This document shows positions 46,465 to 58,690 of a stretch of DNA of 64,000 bases, piece by piece. Made by a program: the position numbers and the translations under genes. Each line of letters begins with the position of its first letter. Within the stretch, counting starts at the first letter, position 1. This stretch comes from Cephalotus follicularis (taxonomy: Eukaryota > Streptophyta > Magnoliopsida > Oxalidales > Cephalotaceae): positions 62,001 to 126,000 of the forward strand of contig BDDD01001367.1 of assembly GCA_001972305.1 (NCBI GenBank), in the 5' to 3' direction. Under the pieces are notes generated by a model. It ran no database searches. It was not told where the DNA came from and saw nothing but the letters and a program-made list of their open reading frames with translations.

Positions 46465-47140
46465 TTTATTGGGCTATTATTTTTCCCATTGTTTGCTGGT
46501 CCATTTGGCTTCGACGAAATAAATGGACCTTTGAATCTACATTTAAACAAATTTCAAGCTTATCTTGATGTGCAAGGCAAAAACAGTTGAACAAATGCTT
46601 ATTTCCAATTCAGGTCCCATTAGAAATAAACTCGTAAGTTTATTAGGTGGAATTCTACTCCTGAAGGAATTCTGAAACTGAATATGGATGGTTGTGTTTT
46701 TCACCATACTGGTCCAGCCAGATGGAGTCTTTGAAAATCACAAAGGTTGTTGGGTGATTGGCTTCTCAAAGAAAATGGGTATCGCGTCATCAGTTACTAT
46801 TGAGCTATGAGACTTAGGCGATGAGTTATTGTTATCTTTACATATAAAAATAAAATAAAATTATAAGCTACATGTCTTTATTGACGTAAACTTTATGGAC
46901 GTAAAAGTTGTGGTATCTTTTTATTCGGTCTGCTAACCCGTGTCATGTTCACCGTTACAGTTTCATAGTACTTGACTGCAGATGTTTACTCAGCAGATTT
47001 CAGTCTCATGTCCTTCAACAGTCTCATATGGAGGGTGATCATTGTGTGGATCAACTTTAGCAAAGTTAGACCAAGAACTTAGATTGGATTTTGAAAAAAG
47101 GAATATTGAATGGAAAGTGCGAAAAAGTTGTTATTTATTG
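46465..47140 (+). pseudogene. LINE ORF2 remnant (C-terminal linker and RNase H), right half
   Basis: Frames read IIFPIVCWSIWLRRNKWTFE, then IRWNSTPEGILKLNMDGCVF, GCWVIGFSKKMGIASSVTIE and DCRCLLSRFQSHVLQQSHME. These are the RVT_3-type RNase H steps of plant LINEs in correct order, with several frameshifts and stops. It continues the LINE cut at 40610, but the zinc-finger segment (about 300 residues) that should lie between is missing. Confidence 0.75.
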
Positions 47141-48232
47141 CCCATCAGTTTTTTTATCATACTAGATTGGATAAAAAAAAGTTGTAAAGTAGCTATGCTC
47201 ATTGATTAAAGCCGCCCCCAAAAAGGCTTATATGTAGCCTAACCTTTGTTTTCATCGAATTTGGATGTTGAAGATTTCATTTAAGAAAAATACTCAATGA
47301 ATCACCACTGTCCAATGAAAATATATTCTTATAAACGTATAGGAGCTAGAGAGATGTTGTGAGTGGAGGCCTAAGCGCACATGTGTATAATCAAAGTGAC
47401 CAGGCTTGATGTTACACACGCGTGCATATGAACAGTGCCTATGTACGTAACTGTTGTGGGTCCTTACAAATATTTTGTGATTCTAATACTTTGCTTTAAC
47501 CACATAAATAAAAGTGAGCTAGGACTAGGAGGGGATCCTGTTAAAAAAAAAGAAAAAGAAAATAGTTACACTTGTTTTTCGTGCACTGCTTTAATAACGC
47601 ATTGTTCTGAATTAGTTATTTGTATCTTACTTATTCAATAAATTTTATTTTAAAATTTATATGATTGCAAATTATTGATTTAGTTCATAACCATATAATT
47701 TACTCTGTCTTATCTACATGATTTATATAAATTTTTAATTTTGAATACTTTTAGTTATGTTATTTATATACAATAAATAAACAGTTATATGAGTTTTTAT
47801 TAAAAATTTATTTAAGAGTAGAAATTATTATGTTTATATATAATAATTAGAGATATTCTATAAGAGCTAAAATAAAATTTCTCCATCATCTCCCTGTAAC
47901 CTCACAACACATGTGCTCCTCTATACCTCGTGAGGCGCAAATCTGAGCCTCATGGTCTTTTATACTCTTTTATTTTTATTTGTTTTGTGGTGTTTGTTTA
48001 GTCTTTTTATATGTTTTTGCTTGTTGTTGGTAACCAGATATGAGAGTGTTTGTTGCATATTTGTTCTTTTTTGGGTCTAGATATGAGTGTTTCTTTTGAT
48101 ATCTCAGGCTAGTTGTAACTTCTTTTGAACATCACAGTTTTATTGGCTTTGATCTTCTATTTTTTTTTATTCTTCAAAAAGATATTGACTATTGCAGTTG
48201 AATATCGCTTATTAATCAAGATATCCGGATCA
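47141..48232. other. Gene-free stretch
   Basis: AT-rich sequence. The T-rich, GTTTG-rich part (47950-48180) has the look of a LINE 3' tail or a gene 3' UTR, but no coding part is joined to it. Confidence 0.4.
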
Positions 48233-48237
48233 AATAC

Positions 48238-49240
48238 TGTTGATACAGAAATCCTTCTCTCAACAGTATCTTACGTGGAAGATTTTTATTTGTTAAGAGA
48301 AACGCTAACCAATGAATGCCTTGAGGAAGATGTTGATCTCGGATCCCTGCACAAGGTAACAAAAATGGTGGAAGTCCAGGAGATTGTTCTCCCGGGGACA
48401 CTCCGACGCTCAAGTTAGACAAGGTGCAGAGAAAATAATGCTCTCTCGAATGTAAAAATTGCTGACCTTTGTTCAGTCTGTTGAACTTGTATTTATAGTG
48501 ATGTTTTGTAACTGATTGAGCATGAAATTCGGAGTTGATGGCTGTCCCCTAAGGAAATTCTGAGGATCTCGGGATTTTCCTTATCTCCACCTGAATTATC
48601 TCTTCTTTCCTTTATCGTCTCCTTAATTATCTCCTTTCCTTGTTGATGGTTATCCCTATCTTATCTTCTTGTTTGGATAAGTGTAGATCCCGTGAAATCT
48701 GTTGAAGTTAATCCCCTTATCCCGTAAATAAGGTTGAGGTCCTCCATTTGCAAGACTGTAGAGGGAACTATGTCAATGCTGCCGAGGTCATGGTCTTCAT
48801 TGGTCCGAGGACAAAAGCAGTTTGAATATGTCCGAGGAGGAGCTTGATAGTTTCTGTATAGTGAATGTCTCCTGTTCTATGTCTGGTAAATTCTATGGGC
48901 TAAGGGAGTCCTCGGCCCTTACACCTTGGATGTAGTCTTCTGCTTCTATAGATTTGCACTTGAAATAGATGGTCTGTTATGTGGCCGAGGGTGTCCTTAG
49001 CGGAGTTGCTTCAAGGGGTGTCCTCGGATCTGGCGCCGAGGAGGATGATTATAACACTGGAGTCACTAGACGGGTCCTCGGCACTTATGTCGAGGAGGCA
49101 TCCTCCTTATACCACTGTTTTGTTGGTCAACAGGCTTCCTCTTCTTCTAGTTCACTAATTATTGAGTCACTTGGACACCTGGTAGCTCTTGGATGAGGAC
49201 ACGTGTTGCTTAAAATTTAACTTAATTTTTCCCCATATCA
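48238..49240 (+). mobile_element. Solo LTR, copy 1 of the 1-kb LTR family
   Basis: It starts TGTTGATACAG and ends CCCCATATCA (1003 bp), flanked by a perfect 5-bp direct repeat AATAC (48233-48237 and 49241-49245). It aligns with 58691-59672 and 60537-61488. Shared blocks include CTCTCAACAGTATC, GTCCAGGAG, GGACACTCCGACGCTCAAGTTAG, CTTGTATTTATAGTG (a TATA-like site) and GGACACGTGT near the end. No internal retrotransposon sequence is present, hence a solo LTR. Confidence 0.88.
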
Positions 49241-49245
49241 AATAC

Positions 49246-50115
49246 GATCAGAGAGGACATCATGTCAAACATGATGGATTTCTTTGGACAGTGAAACAAT
49301 TGAATTTTTTTTTGTTGTTTGCATGCTTCAAGGAGATCTTGGAGAGCATCATTTGTTATTTATTATGTTTTGTTGTGTACGAGTTATTAATCTGTTTGCT
49401 TCAGGTTTTTGTATAATGGCTTGTCCGTTTATATTTGCTGTTATGAGATTATCATTTTATCAAAGAAAAAAAATTGGCATGATCTATATAGATGGATCTT
49501 AATTAAACTTATAAAATATAAATCATAGGGTAAGTATAAAGAAGTTCCTCCATACTAGTATTGACACTAGTATTGAGCATAGTTAATAGTATATGGGATG
49601 GGATATAAATTGTATTATGTACGTACGAGTATAATTCGGTTTTTTATTTCAAAAAATCAGTCAAAGAACAGTAAAAAAAACGAAATCGACGATTATATGT
49701 GTACATATATAGATGGCCATGTTACGAATTTTAGTAATAAATATGGAATAAAAAATAATAGTACTTATGATAAAAATTAATGTCAATCCACAAAATTAAT
49801 TAAGCATTAAACATAAATATATGAATATTACAGTAAATGGGTATGACCCAAAACAAAAATAATGCATGACTTAAGCAGTCACATTATAAAGCATGTAAAA
49901 TGGAGGAAAAAAATATTAAACTAAGTATCAACTTCAATAAAAAAAAATGGTAACATCGTTAAGCATCATTTTTAAACTTAAATTATGTAATATAATATTT
50001 ATTAAGTATAATTTAATGTTTATTTAAAATTTTGTAACTTTATACTCAATAATATATATAATACATAAAATAATTATATAAACTTGGAGAGAAAGAAAAT
50101 AAGATAGAAAACCTA
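49246..50115. other. Gene-free AT-rich stretch
   Basis: Only short ORFs without motifs are present. 49241-49430 continues the locus that was split by solo LTR copy 1. I cannot identify that locus. Confidence 0.45.
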
Positions 50116-50120
50116 CTTTT

Positions 50121-50326
50121 TATTGTAAAGAAGTCGTCAGATGAATAGTAAATTACTATTCCAACAACCAAACACTATTCTAAAAACCTACTAAACTCAT
50201 ATAAATAGGAATGTATTGTTAAGAAGAAGTTAGGGAATTCATAATAAGAAAATCTCTTATTCTCTCTCAATTTCTCTCTTGATTTCTTTATCTTCAATTA
50301 CTAATTAATTTCAGAAGTTTATAACA
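50121..50326 (+). repeat. 5' LTR of copia-2
   Basis: It contains CTATAAATAGGAATGTA-like sequence (TATA region near 50197-50210), CTTATTCTCTCTCAATTTC and ends TTTATAACA. It is 206 bp, the same length as the 3' LTR, and differs from it at a modest number of sites. Confidence 0.9.
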
Positions 50327-50732
50327 CGTTATCAGCACGAGACTCTACCCAACTGAGATTTGAGGTAATTTAAATTAGTTTCTCACATATATATGTACAT
50401 ATATATACATACATATATATATATATATAATAATAATAGAGATTAACGGTTCCATCGATTGGTCGGAGTGTCGCCTATGTGTGGAAACCTATATTATATA
50501 TATAATAAAGTTTCGCGTTTTCATATTTTGTACGGAGTACCGACAGCGTATGAAAACGTATGTCTCTAATATTACTTTAATGTATTACTTATTTGTGCGA
50601 ATCACCATATACGTGGTGTGAAACATTATTATGATTTATTGTTCTTGAGGTACAATTTGTCTACTGGAATTGCCCGAGACTTAGTGGGAACCTATATATT
50701 TAATATCTAACGGGATCACCTTACGATGTAAA

Positions 50733-51484
50733 NNNNNNNNNNNNNNNNNNNNNNNNNNNNNNNNNNNNNNNNNNNNNNNNNNNNNNNNNNNNNNNNNNNN
50801 NNNNNNNNNNNNNNNNNNNNNNNNNNNNNNNNNNNNNNNNNNNNNNNNNNNNNNNNNNNNNNNNNNNNNNNNNNNNNNNNNNNNNNNNNNNNNNNNNNNN
50901 NNNNNNNNNNNNNNNNNNNNNNNNNNNNNNNNNNNNNNNNNNNNNNNNNNNNNNNNNNNNNNNNNNNNNNNNNNNNNNNNNNNNNNNNNNNNNNNNNNNN
51001 NNNNNNNNNNNNNNNNNNNNNNNNNNNNNNNNNNNNNNNNNNNNNNNNNNNNNNNNNNNNNNNNNNNNNNNNNNNNNNNNNNNNNNNNNNNNNNNNNNNN
51101 NNNNNNNNNNNNNNNNNNNNNNNNNNNNNNNNNNNNNNNNNNNNNNNNNNNNNNNNNNNNNNNNNNNNNNNNNNNNNNNNNNNNNNNNNNNNNNNNNNNN
51201 NNNNNNNNNNNNNNNNNNNNNNNNNNNNNNNNNNNNNNNNNNNNNNNNNNNNNNNNNNNNNNNNNNNNNNNNNNNNNNNNNNNNNNNNNNNNNNNNNNNN
51301 NNNNNNNNNNNNNNNNNNNNNNNNNNNNNNNNNNNNNNNNNNNNNNNNNNNNNNNNNNNNNNNNNNNNNNNNNNNNNNNNNNNNNNNNNNNNNNNNNNNN
51401 NNNNNNNNNNNNNNNNNNNNNNNNNNNNNNNNNNNNNNNNNNNNNNNNNNNNNNNNNNNNNNNNNNNNNNNNNNNNNNNNNNNN
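50733..51484. other. Assembly gap (752 N)
   Basis: A continuous run of N inside copia-2. Any ORF drawn across it is an artefact. Confidence 1.
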
Positions 51485-53283
51485 CATAATGATCAAATAT
51501 GGAATCGAGATGAGATTATAGTTAATGACAAGTTTGCCTATGTCGTTGCATTGGATATTGCAAATCCTGTTATGGATCCTGAACCACAAAGTGTTGAACA
51601 ATGTCAACGAAGAAATGATTGGCCAAAATGGAAAGATGCAATACAAGCAGAGTTGCAATCTTTGTCCAAACGAGAAGTATTTGGACCAATAATTCAAACA
51701 CCAAATGGTGTAACCCCTGTTAGGTTCAGATGGATATTTGTTCGAAAACGAAATGATTGGCCAAAATGGAAAGATGCAATACGAGCAGAGTTGCAATCTT
51801 TGTCCAAACGAGAAGTATTTGGACCAATAATTCAAACACCAAATGGTGTAACCCCTGTTAGGTTCAGATGGATATTTGTTCGAAAACGAAATGAGAAAAA
51901 TGAAATTGTGAGATACAAAGCAAGGCTTGTAACTCAAGGGTTCTCACAGAGACCAGGTATTGATTACCAGGAAACATATTCTCCAGTTATGGATGGAATC
52001 ACTTTTCGATTCCTAATTAGTATGGCTGCTTCGAACGGACTTGAAACTCGTCTTATGGACGTAGTGACAACATACTTATATGGGTTACTTGATAGTGACA
52101 TATACATGAGAATTCCTGATGGATTTAAAATTCCTAAATCGAACAAATCTCACCACATGTATTCAATTAAACTACAATGTTCGTTGTATGGATTGAAACA
52201 ATCTGGTCGAATGTGGTACAATCGACTAAGTGAATACTTAATCAAAGAAGGGTATACAAATGATCAAATTAGTCCATGTATTTTTATCAAAAAAATCTAA
52301 CGATGGATTTGCTATTATTACAGTATATGTGGATGATTTAAATCTTGTAGGTACTTTTGAAGAACTTACAAAGACTGCGACATATTTAAAGGGTGAGTTT
52401 GAAATGAAAGATCTTGGAAAAACAAAATTTTGTCTTGGTATATAGGTGGAGCACATATCATCTGGGATCTTCATCCATCAATCCACATACACTGAAAAGG
52501 TTCTTAGTCGATTCAACATGGACAAAACTTATCCTCTAAGCACTCCAATGGTGGTCCGATCTCTTGATGTCAAGAAGGATCCATTTCGTTCTCAAGAAGA
52601 AGGAGAAGAAATCCTTGGACCTGAAGTTTCTTATCTTAGCGCAATTGGAGCACTATTGTATCTTGCAAATTGCACAAGACCTGATATTGCATTCTCTGTC
52701 AATTTACTAGCAAGATATAGCTCGACACCAATGAGAAGACACTGATATGGGTCTATTTTATCCAAGGGGCACAAAATCAACATTGATTGGATATGCTAAT
52801 GCTGGATACTTGTCTGATCCACATAAAGCAAGATCACAAACCGGTTATGTCTTTACCTTTTGTGACACTGCTATATCATGGTGATCAACAAAACAGACAA
52901 TGACAGCAACTTCTTCGAATCATTCAAAGATCATTGCAATTCATGAAGCAAGCCGAGAATGTATATGGTTGAGATCAATGATTCAACATATACAAGAATC
53001 ATGTGGACTATCTTCAATTAGAAATAATTTCACTGTAATATATGAAGATAATGCTGCTTGCATCACACAACTCAGAGGATGATATATCAAGGGTGATCGA
53101 ACGAAACATATTTCACCAAAATTCTTTTACACCCATGAGCTTCAGAAAAATGGTGATATTGATATACAACAAATCCGATCAAGTGACAATTTAGCGGATT
53201 TATTTACGGAGGTACTACCGGGTACTATATTCAAGAAGCTCAGACATGATATTGGGATGCGTCAGATTAAAGATCTTCATTAA
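51485..53283 (+). pseudogene. Copia-2 reverse transcriptase and RNase H
   Basis: After the gap the frame reads QRRNDWPKWKDAIQAELQSL, then GPIIQTPNGVTPVRFRWIFV, duplicated in tandem (see repeat), then RYKARLVTQGFSQRPGIDYQ, IYMRIPDGFKIPKS and the RT active site VYVDDLNLVGT in a shifted frame. RNase H has MTATSSNHSKIIAIHEASRE and VIYEDNAACITQL. Breaks are a frameshift near 52298, TAG 52443-52445, a deletion of about 60 bp at 52741 relative to the copy at 56510, and TGA codons near 52882 and 53080. Confidence 0.88.
51613..51888 (+). repeat. 138-bp in-frame tandem duplication in the copia-2 RT
   Basis: Two adjacent units of 138 bp (46 codons) start at 51613 and 51751, beginning AAATGATTGGCCAAAATGG. 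I saw one difference (ACAAGCAGAG against ACGAGCAGAG). The normal RT has a single unit here. The duplication lies 129 bp from the gap edge, so an assembly cause is possible. Confidence 0.92.
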
Positions 53284-53427
53284 TACAGTTCAAGAACTTG
53301 TGAAGTTTTGTTTCAGGGGGAGACTGTACTCTTTTTCCTTCGCAAATGTTTTTATCCCAATGGGTTTTTCCTAGTAAGGTTTTAACGAGGCAGTCATAGT
53401 AATATGGAATAGAAATTCAAGGGGGAG

Positions 53428-53633
53428 TATCGTAAAGAAGTCGTCAGATGAATAGTGAATTACTATTCCAACAATCAAACACTATTCCAACAACTCCCTA
53501 AATTCCTATAAATAGGAATGTAGTGTTAAGAAGAAGTTGAATAATTCATAATAAGAAAATCTCTTATTCTCTCTCAATTTCTCTCTTAATTTCTTTATCT
53601 TCAAATACTACTTAATTTTAGAAGTTTATAACA
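53428..53633 (+). repeat. 3' LTR of copia-2
   Basis: It follows the polypurine run AAGGGGGAG and matches 50121-50326 in length and sequence, ending TTTATAACA before CTTTT. Confidence 0.9.
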
Positions 53634-53638
53634 CTTTT

Positions 53639-56509
53639 CAAGATTTTGTCATTGTAGTGGTGTTAGAAATACGAGTCAAAAATACTAATCTAAAGGTTGC
53701 ATAGTATTTTTAGGAAAAGAAAGATTTTGATTTGATTATGTTTTATCGTCAAATGCTAAACAAAAACGAAGACTTACTTTAGAAAGTCATCAAAGCAATA
53801 CCTACTTAAAATGGAAAAATATGGTGATTGATCTTTGCATAAGAATCCAAATCAAATAAAACCACAATCAAGCGTGCCATAATATATGAGTAGTCATGTA
53901 AGTCATTGGAAAAGTAATGTCAAATTATTGATCAACTACAACCGAATTTTCCATTGTGGTGCAAGCATTCTGAAAAATAAAGTTCACGGTGTTATCAATA
54001 ATGTTGTATGATTAATTTGAACAATAAGAAAAAGTAGTGTTTTTTTTAGGCATATTCATTTTTATATTATTCTGTATTTTTTTTATGTTTTATAATTATA
54101 TTTTTTAAATATAACCGTTACATTTAATGTTCAATATATATAGATCATGTATATCAATTTTTAATCCGATAAAATAAAATAGTATAGATGATATGATTTT
54201 TTTTTTGTTATCTCGAATAATCTCACCGTATTTGTAGCAGACTGACTTAATGAATATATGCAATCAATTACTAATCATTGTGTGTGCCAGTTAAATCTTA
54301 GTAATTGACGTATAAAATAGCGTTTTTTATGTTTTTTATTGCTCTATAGATAATATTCTCTATAATAATAAATCTCAAGGCACTGTATTGAATTTTGGTT
54401 AGAAATTTTTTTAGGTATACATGGGTTATAAAATACTAGGTAATAAGTACACATCAGGAAAACGTTTCAAGATATGAGCAGGCAATTTCATGGACATTGA
54501 AATTGAATGGCAACCCGACCACGTGACGTGACTTGATTTAATAATTTTCAAATCTGTGAAGCAAAATTATAATTATAAAGACGGATAATAGTTAGATCCC
54601 TTGTTAATTGATGACATATTTAAAATTTTAATAATATTAGACATCCTAATAATTATATTAACAGATTTTTTTATTATGTTTATGACTCGCATTCTCTTTA
54701 TGCGAATCACGATACTTGATCAACAATAGCGCGTTCTTACCCTAATGTCACGATCCTAATGCTACATTCTTTACGTAGTTATGGCTTGCTTAAATGTTAG
54801 AAAAGTATATTCTTGACCTTATATCTATACATAGATGTCTGATTTTACATTGTTAATATTTCGGTTAGATAAAAGTACCAAATCAATCAAAATATGAAAG
54901 TTCCCTTAATTCAATCCCATAAATTCTTTTTTAGGAAACTTTTTTTTTTAAGAAGTTACTCTTACACCTTTAATTCTTTTTTTAGGAAACATATTTTTAC
55001 AGTTTTGTTAAAGAATGACTGAAGGACACACAGTATCTTGATAACATCATCTTCTAATAACATCATCTTTTATTAATTTGTTCAGTTTAATAACCAACTA
55101 ATACTAAATATGTTTAAAATGTGCCTTAAGGACACTCTTTAACGAAATCGTTTTTTTTTATTACATGAAAGATGAGTTGGGTTATGCAATATGGGATAAT
55201 ACTCATTTATCAAATTCTCACAATCTTGGACATAGAGAGACATTTTCATAAGGAAATGAAATCAAGACTTAATGGATTATATTATTAATTACAAATGAGT
55301 TATTATTATAAATACATTAAAAGTGAATTATCAAAATATTATTAGACTTAACATTAAACTAACAATCACTCTTTAAAGAAATTGAAAACTAAACATATAA
55401 AAGTTAAGAATTAATAATATAAAGTCAATCAGACCCAACGTGATTATACATTGTCTTCAGTTCTTTAAAAATAAGTTAATTATCTCATGATGTACATGTG
55501 TTTTCTATTTTTTTCCTCTAAAGAAGTAACCGAAGAGTTAAAATGAGATAAGAAACGGGTGTTGTTGTAGCCATGGTGGTGCCTAAAAGCCCTCCATTAT
55601 CTATGAGCAAGACGGTGGTATGTGGTACTTGGCGTATGAGAATAGCAAGAAAAAATTTTAGTAGATTTTATGTACTCTACATCTCTTATTATAATTTAAG
55701 TATTTAATAGAACCCAAGTACATCTTATAATAATACTCAAATCCCAAATATTGACGTACCAATATACTAGAAATTTTGTTTTTTTTAAGGAATAACAGAT
55801 TCATCAAGATTAGCCACATGATTTTCTTCTTTTCTTAATTTAGTTATATGGATTTTTTTTTTAGATTAGGATTGTCAAAGAATATTGGGAAAAACATCTT
55901 CATCAGTCTATGGTGTGGATATGCAATTACCTTGATATTGACAAAAGTTCAATCTCTATCTCCACAATAATTTTATTGTTGTTTAACAATTATTGTGAGT
56001 TCCACTTATTGAGATTGCTTTTCACACATGTTGAGCTCTGTTCCCTCCCCACAAACGATATCAAAGAAAAATCAAAGCAAATTAAAGCAATATGATTTTA
56101 ACTTTTGGAGCTATCAAGAGAGAAAAGGATAACCCATTAGTTTGTCTCCTCCCAAATGTTTATATTCAAACACCACAAGCCGAAATACTTAGAATCTATT
56201 AAAATCCTTGCGTTATAATCATTGAGAGTAACACTTTGCAATTAACCCCACTGACAGCTTTAAGTGATCCGCTAACTTCTCCATTGCAATTGGGAGCCAC
56301 ACAATGGACCTTGGATTGAGGTAGTTGTCTTACCGACAACGATGCTAGCATGCTGTTTTGGACCAATGGCTGATGCTTATAGGTGGGTTTGGTGTCGTGG
56401 CATGTAAGAGGCTAGTGGTCGGTATGCAACGGAGATGTCTTGATGGCACTTATGGTGATGGCTCTGTTTTCTTGTTACTTGACTACTAGGAAGGAGCTTG
56501 TTTTTTTTT
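53639..56509. other. Gene-free AT-rich stretch
   Basis: 2.9 kb without a credible coding frame. A small inverted repeat (CACAATAATTT against AACAATTATTGTG) lies near 55962-55997. The stretch ends in a poly-T run (56501-56510) at the break with the truncated copia copy. Confidence 0.5.
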
Positions 56510-57526
56510 TATTGTATCTTGCAAATTGCACAAGACCTGATATTGCATTCTCTGTCAATTTACTAGCAAGATATAGCTCGACACCAACAAGAAGGCAATG
56601 GAATGGAATTAAGCATATAATGCGCTATCTGCGTGGAAGCACTGATATGGGTCTATTTTATCCAAGGGGCACAAAATCAACATTGATTGGATATGCTGAT
56701 ACTGGATACTTGTCTGATCCACATAAAGCATGATCACAAACCGGTTATATCTTTACCTTTTGTGACACTGCTATATCATGGCGATCAACAAAACAGACAA
56801 TGACAGCAACTTCTTCAAATCATTCAGAGATCCTTGCAATTCATGAAGCAAGCCGAGAATGTATATGGTTGAGATCTATGATTCAACTTATACAAGAATC
56901 ATGTGGACTATCTTCAATTAAAAATAATCCCACTGTAATATATGAAGATAATGCTGCTTGCATCACACAACTCAGAGGAGGATATATCAAGGGTGATCGA
57001 ACGAAACATATTTCACCAAAATTATTCTACACCCATGAGCTTCAGAAAAATGGTGATATTGATGTACAACAAATCCGATCAAGTGACAATTTAGCGGATT
57101 TATTTACGAAGGCATTACCGGATACTACATTCAAGAAGCTCAAACATGATATTGGGATGCGTCAGATTAAAGACCTTCATTAATACAGTTCAAGAACTTG
57201 TGAAGTTTTGTTTCAGAGGGAGACCGTACTCTTTTTCCTTCGCAAAGGTTTTTATCCCAATGGGTTTTTCCTAGCAAGGTTTTAACGAAGCAGTCATAGT
57301 AATATGGAATAGCAATTCAAGGGGGAGTATTGTAAAGCAGCCGCCGCCTGCATAGTTAAATTACTATTCTAACAACCAAACACTATTCTAACAAACTCCT
57401 ATAAATAGGAATGTAATGTTAAGAAGAAATTAAGGAATTCATAATAAGAAATCTCTTACTTTCTCTCTCAATTTCTCTCTAGCATAATTTTTTTTTGTGA
57501 GTTAATAATCCCAGAAGTTTATAACA
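56510..57526 (+). mobile_element. 5'-truncated copia element related to copia-2, with 3' LTR
   Basis: The homology to copia-2 starts abruptly after ten T residues, in the RT end (LYLANCTRPDIAFSVNLLAR), and runs through RNase H to the 3' LTR (57328-57526, 199 bp, after AAGGGGGAG). It keeps the segment of about 60 bp (RQWNGIKHIMRYLRGST) that copia-2 has lost. One in-frame TGA (about 56730, AGA to TGA) separates two open blocks, the second being 56800-57183. The 5' LTR, gag, integrase and most of the RT are absent. Confidence 0.88.
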
Positions 57527-58690
57527 GTTCTTATCGTACAACTGCGGTTCATAAAATACTGTCTCTCTCTGTTACTAAACCAGCAAACTCAAACTCCAAA
57601 CTATGCTTTTCATTTCCTAATTTTTCAATTTCATTTACACTCTTTCTCAATCTTTCTGTCACTCTCTTTTAATTTCTCAGCTCTCTTGAGCAAATACTAG
57701 TTGTAGTAGATAACTCACACAACTCAACCTCACAGCTTCTCTCATTTTTTTTCTTCATTTTCTTGCCATCCAAACACAAAAAAAAAAAAATCATGTTATA
57801 TAATTTTCATTTATAAATTTAACTGTTAAATTTATAAAGTTTAAAAAATTTAACCGTATCATTTCTATAAATATCCATTTCTCAAAAATCTAAATACGGT
57901 TGGGACATTATTTCAAACATTTTATTACGGTATCCCGCGAGATCTGCTGATTACACACTGTACACGGTGAATGACGTTGGAATTGGAAGCCGATTATTTA
58001 TTTGACATAAAAGGATATGACCGAGTACGGTCAACATTTAAGGTGTAACACGTGCATACGCACATCTGTGTGTACACGTAGTCTATTGTATCACAGAGAA
58101 TCGCAGTTCAACGGTCAAGATATCTGACCATGATCTTGTGACCATTTAAAACCAGTAGGACCCACGTTAAGGAATCCCCACAGGGTGCTACGTCATCACC
58201 CATTAAAATCAGAATTCAAGTATGGCATGATATGATATGGATCTTTGGGGGACCAACTAAACCTAAGAATCCAAATCCAACGGCCACACCCAAACAGTAA
58301 CCTTTGTTATTTATTTTCTTATTTTTATCCTCCACATTCTTACACTTATATTCAAATATATCATAAATTTGCACTATTTTCTCTCAAAATTACAAGTGGA
58401 TCTTTGCCTGGTGCTCTATAAAGAAAATTAATTGTTAATACATAAAAAAAGTATAAATAAATAATGTCCTTTTTTCAATTAAAAAATTTCATATAACTAA
58501 CAATTTCTATCACCCATACCAATCTACCATATCCATATATGGTAAGTCTACGGAGTTACATTCTTAATCTGTTTTTTTTAGTAGCATCACAAAAAATCAT
58601 TAAAAACTTAAATATGTAGTCATTGGTAATTATATAGGTAGATAAATTCTTAAACAAATTCTGTCTATCACGTAATTCGTAGATATAATT
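57527..58690. other. Promoter-like region without a gene
   Basis: 57560-57780 is CT-rich like a plant 5' UTR. 58020-58260 contains ACACGTGC and TACACGTA (ABRE or G-box cores), TACGTCATC, CCAACGGCC and GGACCCACG. No coding frame follows on either strand, so this may be the orphaned promoter of a disrupted gene. That is a guess from composition alone. Confidence 0.3.

Larger units (their letters stand above)
50116..53638 (+). mobile_element. Ty1/copia LTR retrotransposon (copia-2), with assembly gap
   Basis: The element spans 50121-53633. Two LTRs of 206 bp each (50121-50326, 53428-53633) and a perfect 5-bp target duplication CTTTT (50116-50120, 53634-53638) delimit it. After the 5' LTR comes the primer-binding-like CGTTATCAGCACGAG, and before the 3' LTR the polypurine run AAGGGGGAG. 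The gag-integrase part is in or lost to the gap, and only RT and RNase H remain readable. The LTR starts TATTG or TATCG instead of TG, a variant also seen in the third family copy at 57328. Confidence 0.9.

Noticed and set aside
50681-51937. 418-codon minus-strand open frame
   Set aside because: It is open only because it crosses 752 N. The flanking codons are antisense to the copia-2 RT and LTR-proximal sequence.
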